Assembly (NCBI RefSeq): GCF_040807025.1
Contig: NC_090944.1
Coordinates: 123,867,738-123,931,737 of the forward strand
Source: Struthio camelus
Lineage: Eukaryota > Chordata > Aves > Struthioniformes > Struthionidae
Reading direction: 5' to 3'
DNA: 64,000 bases
Shown here: positions 50,283-62,639 of the stretch, one piece after another
Position numbering within the stretch: the stretch's first letter is position 1
How the letters are laid out: the number at the start of each line of letters is the position of its first letter
The notes under the pieces: model-generated
Seen by the model: only the letters and a program-made list of their open reading frames with translations
The model's database searches: none
Told to the model about the DNA's origin: nothing
Made by a program: the position numbers and the translations under genes

Positions 50283-50360
50283 GCTGATATACCTGGAAAC
50301 AGCTCCACTGAAATCTGCACCCATTTGCATCAGTTAAATGCTTGGCTCTAACTGTGGGTT
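50283..50360 (+). repeat. Fragment of old amniote repeat
   Basis: CAGCTCCACTGAAATCTGCA, CCCATTTGCATCAGTTAAAT and GCTTGGCTC match 'cagctccattgaagtcaatggagctacacccatttacaccagctgaggatctggccc' in order, with a deletion in the middle. Confidence 0.45.
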
Positions 50361-53300
50361 TTGTTCCTTTCCTCTTTTATCTACTATCTTCCTTTTTAAG
50401 ATGTTGGTTAGATATAACTGATGGAGTTTTTAAAGATATTTGCGTTCACCTCTGTAGAGCCCATTTTAAAAGGTCAACCTGTGAGACTTATTCACTATCC
50501 GTGCCCTCCCTTTTCCTTCTGACTGTTAAATCAGACTCCATTTTTCCCCCAATTGCTCCGCACAACCTTGCATTCTGCATATTGACCTTTCGTATGCTGC
50601 CGTTTGGATCACCAACTCTAGCCATTACATTAGCAACACACAATTACACCCTCAAGGTAGACTCAAGTGCAGGTCCTACCTCTACATAAATACCTTAATG
50701 AATGGAAAGATGCTGATGTATGTCTGAAGTATGTTTTCAGCTCACGTACTAGAGCATAAGGATTCTGCAAAGACTTGAAACCGTGGGTAGTGATGGGAGC
50801 ATTTTCCAAATGTCTGCGTTCCAACAGGGTGCCCTCTGTATGGTGCTTTTTCCTGAAGCACCCATGCGTTACATTCTTTTTTAAAAGTTACTGCCAAAGC
50901 TACACCCAGTTTTCAGTAGGGAACTGTGACATCTAGTGAGTTTGGTCGAGTTGATCTTGGTTGGTATGAGGACAAGACACTTTTCAGAGAAATGTTCTTG
51001 GTGACCTATTCGATCTATTGTGCCTTTGGCTATGAATCACCATCCTGATAACGCTGTTACGGATGTCGCGTTTTGGTGCTTTTTGATGCTATTTTGGGGC
51101 TGAGATGTGGTCATTAAAGAACATGTGTCTTTTTTTTTGCAGAACTCAGGATATATCCTTCTGTGAACAATTGGCATCATACCTGAAGCAGCTCTGGCTT
51201 CTCTCCCAGCAAGAGCACTGGATGGCAAATCCCACATCTGAAAGGAATTTCCTCCATGGCTGTGTGGGTACTGAGGGTATGTCTACGTGAGACATGCTCT
51301 GATGTTTTCTTTACAGTCTTCCAGTTGTGATAAATTGAAGGACGTGCGAAATGCTGGATTTCAACCAGTTCCATCTACCATTTGTCCAGATTATCACGAA
51401 TAAAATTTGTTCGCAGTCCCAAGACCATTAAGAGCAAACTGTTGTTTTCCCTTCTAAAAAGAATTCTTCTGTGACAGACGGGAATTGGGGAAAGGGAACA
51501 GTGTGAGGCTGTGCTGTACCACCTCTGTGTAAATAGAGATGGCAGCCTCCAAGATGTCTCTTAAGGACTTTGCTAGGCATGCAATGCCTCATACTTACAC
51601 TCTGGAGAAGATTCACCACAGACTCCAATATCATTTCATGTCTTCATAACTCACCAAAATAGCTGTCAGATATTATTCTACGCAACGGTATGTGATATCA
51701 TTCTTTTTACATTCTTTCATTACACTGATTTTGTAAATAGGGCCTCCTATGTACAGAAGTCTTGCTTTGGCTTTGTGCACAAAAATGAATTCCCTTCTAA
51801 AATCCGTAATGGTCATAAAAATCTGTGGCCTGACTGGCCACTCTAGTATCCCTGTTTAATTAACTAGTTCAATGAAGGTGAGGAAAAGAGAACACTTCTG
51901 AAAGATCCCAGAAAGAAAACACCGTGTTACCAGTGAAGCTGCTTCCCTCCAGCACATCCTGGCTTATGCCAGTGTGTGATATAGTGACCTCAGTAAAGTC
52001 CAAAGTGAAGTGATGGAATGAGTACGTGGGTGAAAAAAAGGGAATTTATCTCCTTCTGCACTCAGTACAGCAAGGCTTACTCAAACCTTGTCCCTGACTG
52101 AAAAGAGTCTCTTCACTCAGACCCTCCTGAGGAACAGAGACGCTCTGTCAATCAGTCACTGCCTCAGTGGCTCCTTGATCAGCACATGGCCCTGCTGATG
52201 AACACAGGCAGTCTCCAACCAAAGCAGCTGTTCCTCAGAACTAGTGCAGCCTGGTAACAAGGCTTTCAAGGGCAAGGGAGCTTCAAATGTGCAACGCCTT
52301 TTTGTTGGGTTAGAAAGAATTAACTGCAGCAAAGGGTAGCCATGCTCACAACACGGGCTCTGTCAGGATAAACCTGAGTTTGAAACTCTGCGAGGCTTTT
52401 GGCAGTGTGACAGTGTGGCATTTTTTTGTACATCACTCTGGTTTAACTTCACTGATGTGCAGAAATGCAAGCTGCTTGCAATGACATCTTGGGTCTTAAG
52501 GATTTAAGATCCAAGGATTTAAGTCCAGTTAATTCACCAACTTTCTCCTAATTGATTACACAAATCTGCCTGCTTTGCAAACAGCTGGGCAACAAGGCAA
52601 CCCTTAGCTTAGGGTTTCCAAGCAGTTTTGTCCCACTACTACCAGCGTGTGACATTCCTTCTTCCTTTGCCTGCCGAGCTGCAGTACCACACAGAAGGCA
52701 ACATCACTGCTGGTACGGGAAGGCCACAGTCTTCCTTCCCAGAGATGCTCGCTCTCCATTCCGTGATACACTGCTCTAGCTTCATCCTCATGACAAACCT
52801 TACAGTACAACCGAGCCACAAATCTGGGATGAAGAACTTATTTGCAGAAAAACAGGGAGTCATGGTAACCTCGGCTATTAGTGAATTCTGAATGAATTCG
52901 GGATAATCATTTATGACTGAAAAAAGGAGAAAGAAATGAATGAGGGAAAATTTGCTACTTTTTATTTGGACATTTTCTAATACAAATCTTTTTATTTCTC
53001 ATCCCAGTGGGAACTTTCAAGGCCAAATTCAGCTACATTTACTTTTCAGAAGTTAAAGCTAACAGATGAGCCTTCTCTGCAATACAGAACTGAAGCTCAA
53101 AATTAGAGCCCCTTGGGCAGGTTTCACTCTCGGTCAACTCAACCTAAAACAATTTTTTTCTGCTCTACCCATTCTGTTGCAGAGCAGAAAATGAACTGTT
53201 TGCACAGCTCAGCAATTAGAACATGCTTCCACATTTAACCTGCTCAAGGACCAGGTGCTGGTGGCAGGCACGGCCTTCACAACCAGCACACGCTCTCATG

Positions 53301-54969
53301 GACACATTTTTAATGAAGAACATAAAAATATACAATATAAGTATTTATGCAGAAGTTGAAGAGTGGGCTGTGAGCTTTCAGCATATAATTCTGTTTTCAG
53401 TGGGATAAGCAATTTTTCACACGCTTTGGTGAATTTTAGCCTAATTAAAAGAACAAGTAGGTAACTATTGAAAATACATGTAGGTACTTTAAGGAAATAA
53501 CCTAGTCATTGATTCCAAACCTATCTAGAAATTTATGAGGACTTAGATGAGGTGCTGATGGGCTCCTTAGGGAAAAGATCATAAGAAATCATGAGGATTT
53601 CAAGCAAGAGTTTTCTAAGAGAGCCACCGCTTTACATGTTCTGTGAAAATTTGTAACTCAGGGCCAGTTTTGTTCAGCTGCAGTAGAAGGTATGCAGAGC
53701 AGTTGAGAAAACCATCCGCACATGTCCATGGTGGTCAGTGTTATATGCTAAATGAATTGTTTAATCCACTCTGCTCCGGTATCATGTTTTCTCAGTGACC
53801 TCCTGAAAACTGACCTCTCTTTCTCTGACTCCACTCCTCATACTTCAGTATCATCTCTGGAAGAGGGACGGGGAATGTCAGCAGTCTCCTCCTAATGCTA
53901 AGATTGCCCTGAACATCAGCAAAACGTGTGAGGAAGGGGCCTTGCTCATTTATGGCAGCAGGTTTCTGAGATTCGGGGCTGACACCACAAGGCAGCCTTG
54001 ACTGTCCAAGGCGCACTCTACATCTCCGTGGAGAATGGTGACTCTTGGAAGGACACCTCCCTTGTGGGCCACAGAGACGCTCGCCTCCTGCCTACCTCCT
54101 TTTTGTCATGATTGCTAGCTGCATCTATCCAAATAGACTTTTGTGAACTATCATGTAATTCTGGTCTGAAAAATTCCTGGTTCAGTCTGAATCTGAACTA
54201 TGCTCATTGTCTAATGAAAGCCTACTCCACTTTCACTAGTGTCCACTCTCTATCATCCTAAATGTAAGGAATCTGAATGTTTCCCTGTGCTGGTTTAAAG
54301 ATTACGTGCCATAAAATACAAAACAGGATGCAGGGCTGTTAAACCTAACGATGTGATGAACTGAAAACTTCTGTAACTACAGGTTTACACCATTCTGACT
54401 CATATTCTGTTCCGGTTTTTTGTTTTGTTTTGTCTTTTTTCTCTCCCTTAAGTGTATTTTAACTGCTGGAAGAGAGACTCCACCTTGGATCCCGAGAGCT
54501 GGGCACTGGCTGACACCTTCACGTCAAGAAACTCTGCCAGTGACTGCTACTGCTCCCTGATGTTTGATCCCAGGCCTCCCACACATGCCGAGACACAGGA
54601 GGTTCAGCATCTTGGGAGGCCATAATGGTGAGAAATACAGATCCCTGATGAGAATGCAGGAGACATGAGTCAGACATGAGCAAGACCCAGATTGCTGTGA
54701 ACAACACACCATCTGAGCAATATCAGTTTAATGATGGTCAGACAGGCAGCACAGCTCTTCTGTTGAAACAGTTAATATCTCCATTTTCCAGGACACCTCA
54801 GTATTGCATACTGAGGCATGCAATAATTTCACGCTGGTCTGTGAAAATCACCTTTCTTTTTGTCGCCCATAGCCTTAAAAATTGGGATACTTCTCAAAAG
54901 AAAAAATAATCTTTTAACTTATGATTTAAATCAGTAAAATAATCCTATCTACTGCTTTGCATGTCTCTT

Positions 54970-55130
54970 TTCACTTTAAGATCTCAAAGTTAACATCGAC
55001 AAATAGGCTCTCTCTTTGTTCAACGAATGGGGAAATTGAAGCAGCACCTGTTTTTTGCCCGCACTCACACATCTGATCAAAAGAGAGAGTCCGGAGGAGG
55101 ATCCACACACAACCTCTGCTCCAACCTCTG
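54970..55130 (+). mobile_element. MIR/L2-like 3' fragment
   Basis: CACTTTAAGATCTCAAAGTT, AATGGGGAAATTGAAGCA, TTTTTTGCCCGCACTCACAC and AGAGTCCGGAGGAGGATCC follow the order of the MIR/L2-style 'gatggggaaactgaggca...cttgcccaaggtcacac...agagccggga' segment. Old and diverged. Confidence 0.5.
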
Positions 55131-55734
55131 GAGAACTGTTTTCTTGCCCTTACACATCAGAGACACAGCAAGACACAGTAGCCTTCACATAGATTGAATT
55201 TAGAGGTTTAAAACACCCATTCACTTTTCTAATGACACTTACAGGAGACTTTTCATATAGTAAGATTACAGAGTCCCTTGTTTGTAGTATGTTGAAAGAC
55301 ATGCTTTTGTTTGCCCCGTCGCTCCATTTGAGGCATATGATGTAACATCATGGTACGTCAGGAACTCTGAAATGAAATGGAATCACCACACTACTGTATG
55401 CCACACTCTGCCTAGGCACAGAAAGAGTAAGTTAAATTCACTATTTATTTCAGCTGCCAAAGTGAATTTATTTGCTTTTATTAGTATACGACTCGACTTT
55501 AATATTTTATATTTTTCTAAGACAGTTCTTCGTAATTCTGAGGACAAACGCATAACATGAGTAAGACAAAACAGTCGGTCAGTTCCTTCCAAGCAGCCTA
55601 GTATTCAAGGTATGAAGTGAGGCAAATCAAGAGTCATAGCAGCCAGATTTTCTTCTTAGTCTTCTGAACGTAATAGTCCTAGCCTTTCTGCCCTGGACAG
55701 ATCTTCTCAGTAGTCAGAAAAAACATTATACAAT

Positions 55735-55848
55735 GGGTAATGTACAAGACTGAAAGCTGAGAATCCTGAGTTCCAGTCCTAGGTCTAACACTGCCGGTGG
55801 TGATCATCAGTAGCTCCTCCCACAGCCTCAGTGTGCTAGACCATAAAA
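55735..55848 (+). mobile_element. MIR/tRNA-SINE-like 5' fragment
   Basis: ACAAGACTGAAAGCTGAGAA, CCTGAGTTCCAGTCCTAGGT and CTAACACTGCC match the tRNA-derived head and core of old amniote SINEs (aagactgggagtcaggattcctgagttctagtcccagctctgccac). It is followed by a weak GCCTCAGT match. An old, inactive copy. Confidence 0.65.
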
Positions 55849-56717
55849 CACAAAACAAGCGTTATCTAATACCAACACAGTACTTGGTAATTCTGGGAGG
55901 AGAAGATCGATGCAAGATGCTACTGCTGGCAATATATCAAAAAATATTCTTGCTAATCAGATGTGGAATTGCCTCCAGTCCCAAAATAATTAGTCTTCTA
56001 CCAGTGGAAGAAGTCTCCTGATGCTTCTGGAATGAAAGGGGAAAGAAGGGAAGAGAAGAAGGAAGGATGGATCTGCCTTTGGATACCGGCTGCACAGGTG
56101 ACCTTAATTCGGACGTTTCCTTACTTCACGTTTATGCGACTTTGCATGCTGGCAGTGTAATTGGCTTCTAATGAAGAGCACCTTTATTTACCACTTTTTC
56201 TTTAAGAAATAAAGTTCTACTACTGTTGATACAATTGGTCTAGTCTCTCCGTTTTCTCACAGCTCTGCGCTAAATTCAGTCACTGCTTCTTTCTCTTGAA
56301 GAGATTACAAAGCACTCTGCTTTGGTTCACAGGACTGTGAAGTGTTATTTGGTCTTTTTTAACGGTAACCATACAAAACAAACGAAGCTGACTTTGTCAT
56401 GATTACTGGTTTGTAGATCTCTCAGAACAAGCCACAACCTAAATATTTGTGACATTACAGATTTCTGATATCATTTCAAAGAGGAGTGTTTCCACTTCTG
56501 TAGGTTAACCCCTCTTCCCTCCTCCCCCAATTTCACATCAGTCCCTCGTGCTACCACTCCCATCCTGAGGGGCTACGTGCAAGCTGGGTATGTCTATTAG
56601 ACAGAATTAATTCCTTTCAAGCTCCTTCTGTGCATGGCTGTGACTGACAGAGATGGGTGTGCTGTTTGCAAGCGTCAGTGGAGCATGACCTCAAGTTAAT
56701 ACGCTGAGCGATGAAAG

Positions 56718-56735
56718 AAAAAAAAAAAAAAAAAA
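56718..56735 (+). repeat. A18 homopolymer
   Basis: Eighteen A preceded by GATGAAAG. No recognisable element adjoins it. Confidence 0.9.
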
Positions 56736-57627
56736 GATTCATTCAGAAGGTGGACTCTGTAGTGAGATTAGCCAGAACTACTGAGCACATAAAAACTGCT
56801 GTTTTGTCAGCACAGTGCTTGGTGGAGGTTTTCAGTATTCCAGCTATTCTAAGCCATCATACTCAAGGCTGTGGCAACTGAAAAAAGAGGAGAATCAAAA
56901 TAGCATTTCCAATCCAAACGTCATTGTTTTAAATAAAAGGTTTGGACCTGGGCGCTTAGAGCAATACATGACCTCCTGGCAGCTGCCATCCTCAGCGTGA
57001 TGTGAAAGGACTTGCAGTAACATGCACAGAAATGTTTGCAAGGCTCAGAGAACGGACCACAAGGTATGTAGCCATTCAGTGGTAGACGCCGGTTTAACTC
57101 CAGCCCAGACCAAGAACAAAGGACGTTACAGGAACCTCTAAAGTCCGTCTGGCCACTTGTGCTAACTGCTCTCATTCCAGTTGCCTGTGGACATTAAGTC
57201 TATTTTTCAGATGCTATCTCTACTAATGGTGGTAGCAGAACTGCGGGGGTCACATGGGCCATGGTAGGTGACCTCTTCTCTCACTCAAACAATATTCTCT
57301 AGAGCTGAGCCTCTGGCTGCCTGGAGGCGCAGCGCCTGCATTAGCATTCAGGCTGTTGATGTAATCTGTAGCTGGCTGAAAATTTACAAGTTTTGGGAAA
57401 ATATCAATGATGTTTTTGGCGATTTCTTCCCAGCTATAGAGTTGGTCCTTTCTTAAATCTGAAACACAAGAGAACCATTAGCAGAATTGGAAGAAATGCA
57501 GTCTGCCTCCCTCTTCTGACCTGTTCTAGCAATAACTATCACTGGAGGCAGGATTGTGGAGTAGTATCAAATCTCTTTCTATCTGCGGTTCCTGTTGTTG
57601 ACTTTGACAACTACATCCATTTAGAGT

Positions 57628-57695
57628 CAGATTTTATCTTGCATTGCTCCTTTGAAATCAGTAGACATTAGGAGCTGACAATAAATGCAGAATTT
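57628..57695 (+). repeat. Possible fragment of old amniote repeat
   Basis: AGTCAGATTTTATCTTGCAT, TGCTCCTTTGAAATCAGTAG and ACATTAGGAG resemble 'gtcagattctgatctcagttactcctttgaagtcaatggagttacagg'. Diverged. Confidence 0.3.
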
Positions 57696-58385
57696 AGAGT
57701 ATAATAACTTCAGTGCTTTCTGTGCAGAGAATCTTCTATTCACCTTTCCACACTGCCTGCCTCTCCATCATGCATGCTTTTCTCGTTTTTCTATCTGATC
57801 CTATGTTTAAAAACCTCTGCATCATCTGTTCTTTTTGCAGTCTTGTTTAACTGAACGAACTTCTTCTGTTTCTACTGTCATCTAACAGTTTTTCAAGTCC
57901 TTCAAAAGAGCAAGACCCACAGTGTTCCTGTCTCTCTTTAAAGGTGACTAAATCTGAGGGCAATGCTTATTATAGTCCCCCTTGCCCCTCTTCTACCTCC
58001 CCATTTACAGCTGCTTAAGGAAAACGGATGTAAAAAAAGCTGTTTGAGAGGCACAGGATAGTGAATGTCTTTTTTTGTGGAGGCAGAGATATCTATCCTA
58101 GTGTTGATGTAGCCCATTAAACCAAACATACACAGATCTTGGGACTTACAATGAACTCTGCTTTTTTTGTTACTAGCCAGCAGCTCTCAAGAAAAAGATA
58201 AGGATTTTGAAGCCTCTTGCCTATTCAACAGTCATTTCATAAGGGAATACAGTTTAGACTACAAAATTATCAGTATTACCATACTTCTCCATGACATCTG
58301 GTTTTCCCCCAGCAGTCCCTCATCATGTGCTGACCCGACTCAGTGCTGTTTAGTTTAAAAGACCTAGATCGCAGTGTAAGCTGAC

Positions 58386-58400
58386 AAAAAAAAAAAAAAA
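58386..58400 (+). repeat. A15 homopolymer
   Basis: Fifteen uninterrupted A bases in the intergenic region, with no recognisable retroposed body beside them. Confidence 0.9.
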
Positions 58401-59216
58401 CAGTTGATATGGGCCAGTTTGTCATTCTGTAGATGTTTTTTCTCTCTTTGTGTTCATCTGTTCTGCCCTCTTCCAATTTCTGCTTTTCATGCAGAAAATA
58501 CTACTTGCAGCAGTATTCACTGTGATCCTGGATTGCTATGCATACACTGAATGGGAATTTCCATTCAGTTCCTCCTGCTGAGAATGAACAAACACTGGTA
58601 GTCCATAACCACCTCACCAGCTAATTGAATGCAAAACAGTCTTTTGCTAAACCTCCAGCCATGAGTGCTAACGAGTAAGCATGGAGAGAAAGGAGCTGGA
58701 ATCTGCATTTACACTTAAGTAGAATTTATATTCTACATAAACAATTGTCAAGCACTTGCGCTAATGATCCACTTGCTGTTGTGAGCAAACGCCCATGTCA
58801 TCTGCTTGCAAGGATGTGTATACACAGAAGACTCATGCTTGCCTCTGAAAGGATTGGTTGGGAGCTTGGTCAAAGAGCTGGTGAACACCAGAGTTGAGTC
58901 AATAGTAGAGAATTATGATAATAATGAAAAGAAAGACCAGGCAGCATTTCCTAGAGAGCTCTGCAAACTTGCTGGGACCCACTTAATAGCCTTGCAAATG
59001 CTGTCAGTGGTTTGCAGGCAGTGGCCACCAAATGGTGCAGGTGGGAGAACAGCAGCAGCTCACCATCTTTCCAAAGTCAGGACTGGAAAAAACCTAGCAG
59101 CCTGCAATCCAGATGTTGCAAACTAGACTTGCACTGCCACCTCCTGGCTGTACCACACACGAAAGAAAACTTAGTACGCTGAACTGCTCGCTGTGTATTT
59201 TAATCCCACTCAGGTT

Positions 59217-59280
59217 ATGGGCCTGATCTAAAGCCCACTCATATGAGTAAACTTCAAACTAGCTCTTGAAAATATGTGGA
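59217..59280 (+). repeat. Fragment of old amniote repeat
   Basis: GGGCCTGATCTAAAGCCCA is almost exactly the recurrent sauropsid phrase GGGCCTGATCCAAAGCCCA that begins copies of this repeat. The downstream part is diverged. Confidence 0.45.
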
Positions 59281-59455
59281 GGACGAACGGTCACCCAGAC
59301 ATTGCCTTTTGGACCACAATTATGAAAGAAAAGCTTTGCTGACCTTACACTGCACTCTATGCATACATTTTAACATGCAATGAAAACACGGATAGAATTC
59401 TTTCTATGCCAGCTGCCCATATAAACATGTTTTATCATAGTTTCTCACCTTGGGC

Positions 59456-59467
59456 GGGGGGGGGGGG
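59456..59467 (+). repeat. G12 homopolymer
   Basis: Twelve G preceded by GGGC, a potential G-quadruplex and assembly-sensitive site. Confidence 0.9.
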
Positions 59468-60014
59468 AGTAGGAGGGATCACAGCCTCTTGAGGCATCTC
59501 TGATGGTATAGCTGTTAGACTTTGTCCTCCCAGGCACTTAGGAATCTCCGCTTCTTTATTGTTTCGTGGAAAGGAAGTCCTGTAAGCATACAAAGAAGGA
59601 CTGTATACTTTGTTTTGTTACATGGGACTATAATATGGAGAAAAGCTTATAGTTAATATTCTTCTTCTCTCTTTCCTAGCTTGCAATGCCTAGCAATATT
59701 TCCTGCTAATGTTGGCGCAGGGATGGAGATAGATATTGACTTTCATCTCTGTACAGAATTCTGGCTTTACTGCTCCATAAACTGCTCCAAGAGAATAATA
59801 ATAATGTGATGTCATGATTTATAAGAACAATATAGTTTTTTACATTTTTATACAGTTTCAAATAGCATTTGCTTTTAAAGTTTCCTTTTATCTGAACTTC
59901 TACTCAATAGAAAGTCATAAAATCTCAAGGAGTGTGTCAGCCTAAGGATATACAGACCTTTGGGAACACGAGCCCATAGGTAGAAGAGGGAGTGTGGGTT
60001 CAGAGCTTCTGTTG

Positions 60015-60150
60015 TTCCAGGTCTGCCCTTTAATCATTATCAAAGGATTTGGGTCACGTAACTTTCAAATTCCTCAGTGAGTCATTTTTCCCACCTGTGA
60101 AATGGGGGAGAATCATACTGCTCTATCATAGTTCAAAAGGAGATTCACAG
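60015..60150 (+). mobile_element. MIR-like CORE-SINE fragment
   Basis: The order TCTGCCCTTTAATCATTATC, GGGTCACGTAACTTTCAA, CCTCAGTGAGTCATTTTTCC, CACCTGTGAAATGGGGGAGA and ATCATACTGCTC follows the MIR consensus (tgccactta...gtgacct...gcctcagttt cctcatctgtaaaatgggga taatagtac). It is about 30 percent diverged by eye and not active. Confidence 0.7.
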
Positions 60151-60369
60151 CGCTCCATTCTTCCACATTCATTGGAGGCTCTGATAGGCAATTGAGTGAC
60201 GTTATCCTTTACAAAGATCCTCCAGAAAATGCAAACCTAGATGAAAGCGACAGTGACTGTATTTGGAAACCCACATTATCCTTGCTCTGCAGCTGAGTAA
60301 CACCCAATTCACGTGGTAGGAGCACATTCTTTTCTTGGTTTACATGTGTGTGAAGAGGTGATGTATTTA

Positions 60370-60780
60370 AATGAGATTTACTTTCATGACAGGAATTGCA
60401 CTGACAATTTGCATTAAAGATAAGCTGAATGAGGTGGTGAAGAGGAGAACTAGCTTCTTCACATTCGTTTCCTTTTAATTAACCCATACAGGATGTTAAT
60501 TTTGGATTAAGCCCTGCCTTATGCCATCTATAAGATCCAAGTCATTCTTCCATAAAATCTTTCATCAGCTCATTTTCTTTATGCCAGTTAACCCTTTGGA
60601 GACGCTGATAGCTCATAGAGAAAAATTAGAAGAACGGCAGTTTGCTTTTATGTACTTCCACAAAAATACAGTAGCTTTTTTTCTATTTTGTCTCAAGTGA
60701 AATGGCAACGGTTAACATTTTCAGCTGGAGAGGAATCTGTATTTCCAGACAGGTCTACTCTAAGTACCTAGCAATTTATT
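60370..60780. promoter_or_regulatory. Candidate conserved non-coding element with octamer
   Basis: A perfect octamer ATTTGCAT lies at 60407-60414, followed by TAAAGATAAGCTGAATG, TTTTAATTAACCC and TTAATTTTGGATTAAG. It is unique AT-rich sequence about 32 kb upstream of ALK, and enhancer-like by motif content only. Confidence 0.3.
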
Positions 60781-62621
60781 GGAAATTATTAAATCAGTTC
60801 CCATGTTAATTGAAAATAAATGATATTATATGCAACCCTAGTGACCTCCAAATGGAACTGAAATCTTTTAGGTCCCCAATAAAGATCTCTGCCATGCTGC
60901 CTAATAAGTAACTGGTAGCAGGAGATGTCTGTTATCATCCACAGGGATCAGCCTCATGAGGGAAAAACTCAATCAGCAGACTTGAGGGATATATAATACA
61001 TACTTCATCACCAGATAATACAGACATTTGCCAACAAAGAAAGAAACATGGAGACTCAGGAAGACCCTGGCTGGGCTCCATGTCGGACAAGAACAGACTA
61101 GGGGCTATATAAACTCTGGTTCGGTGTCCGCACCACTTCCTCCTCCCCACAGCTCCCTCCTACCCATAACATCAAGCTGTAGTACACTTTCCAGCTTTTG
61201 CCCTTTTAATCCGCTTTACCTGCCTGCTGGCCCTTCTCCCCCCTCCTCATGCTGCAGTCCTCCTCTCTGCACAGGAGGAGCCACCAGCTGCAAGGTACAG
61301 CACCGAGCTGCACACCAGCTGCTGAGCTGGCACCGACAAGCTGGAGGGCTGGAGGATGCTCACTGCAGGTGCCACCAGTCAGGAATTTAGCTGCCAAATT
61401 CTAACAAGCTTCTGCTGAGGGGGTCCAAATTGCAATTAGTCAGAGCTTATGAGTTGGTCAATTCATGTTTCCCTGGGGACAGCAAAAGGGGCTTTCCTGA
61501 CACTGGAGATGCTTCTTTCTACAAAGCCTGGAAGAAGTAACACTTCCAAGTGAAAGCACTGTATGACTTTTAACCAGGTTAAGAATCAACATATCTGACA
61601 TAGTTTCATCTTTTTACATGGCTGAACAATTTTAGATAAAATTTTCCAAAGTCTGGCAAAGACATGAGAAGCAGAGAAAGCGTTAGGTAAGATTTTAGAC
61701 ACCTCCACGATGTCCACCTTCTATCACAGTACCACAGAAGCTAACCCTACCTCACTGCAGTAATGGAAAGGCTCCCCTTGCCTTCAATCCCAGAGCCTGA
61801 AGCAAAGGAGAGGCATCCTGAACCTCTCTCCTGACTCTAACGGTCATGTCAGAAAAATTTTAAGGAACAAAACACAGTGTGCACTTCACCCAGTGGACAT
61901 AAAGACTAGGACTGGGCACAGGCTTGAAGCAGGCACATAGTCTCCATACTGTTAACCTGCTAGCACGGCCTCGGCACAGTTCTGGTCTGGGTCGGCTAGC
62001 ACTCTTCCAGACAACCCCTGTACATGCCTTGGGAGGTGGCACAGGCTACAGGCCTGTACAGACCAGTCTGGATGCGGCTACTTTGTTTTGGAGGCTGTGT
62101 GAGTTTAGTTGCACCCTGCCAGTTGACTTCCGTTTGTTTACTGGTAGAGTCAGCCAAACAGGCTCGTAACCACAAAAATGACTCTGATCACCCAGGCAGA
62201 TGCTGTGCCCTGCAGCTTGCTCCTCACCCACTTGCCCTTCTACTTATCATCAAAGAAATAGGCCAGCGGTTCTCAGGTTGATAACTATTCCAAGCAATGC
62301 AGTTAAGCAACCTATCTGGAGTAAGAGTTTTTAAAATTACAGCAAAAGAATAAAGAGGAAAGTCATGTTTATACTTACAGCAAGAGGCCAGAAAGATAAC
62401 TTATCACACACTTTTTGGCAAGAGAAGAACCAGAAGATCATTTCTTGGACTGTTTAATAAACGTCATTAGCATCTGCACTTTTTCCCATTTTGTTCTTAT
62501 TAAGACATCTTGGCAAAGTGCTGAGAACTACTTATAAGAAAAAGGTTACGGATGCTGGCAGGTAGAGGCAGATAGGGTCATAAGAGCTTGAACTTGAGGA
62601 ACATTATCTGCCAGAATCAGG

Positions 62622-62639
62622 AAAAAAAAAAAAAAAAAA
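62622..62639 (+). repeat. A18 homopolymer
   Basis: Eighteen uninterrupted A bases. The adjoining sequence is not a recognisable retroposon. Confidence 0.9.
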
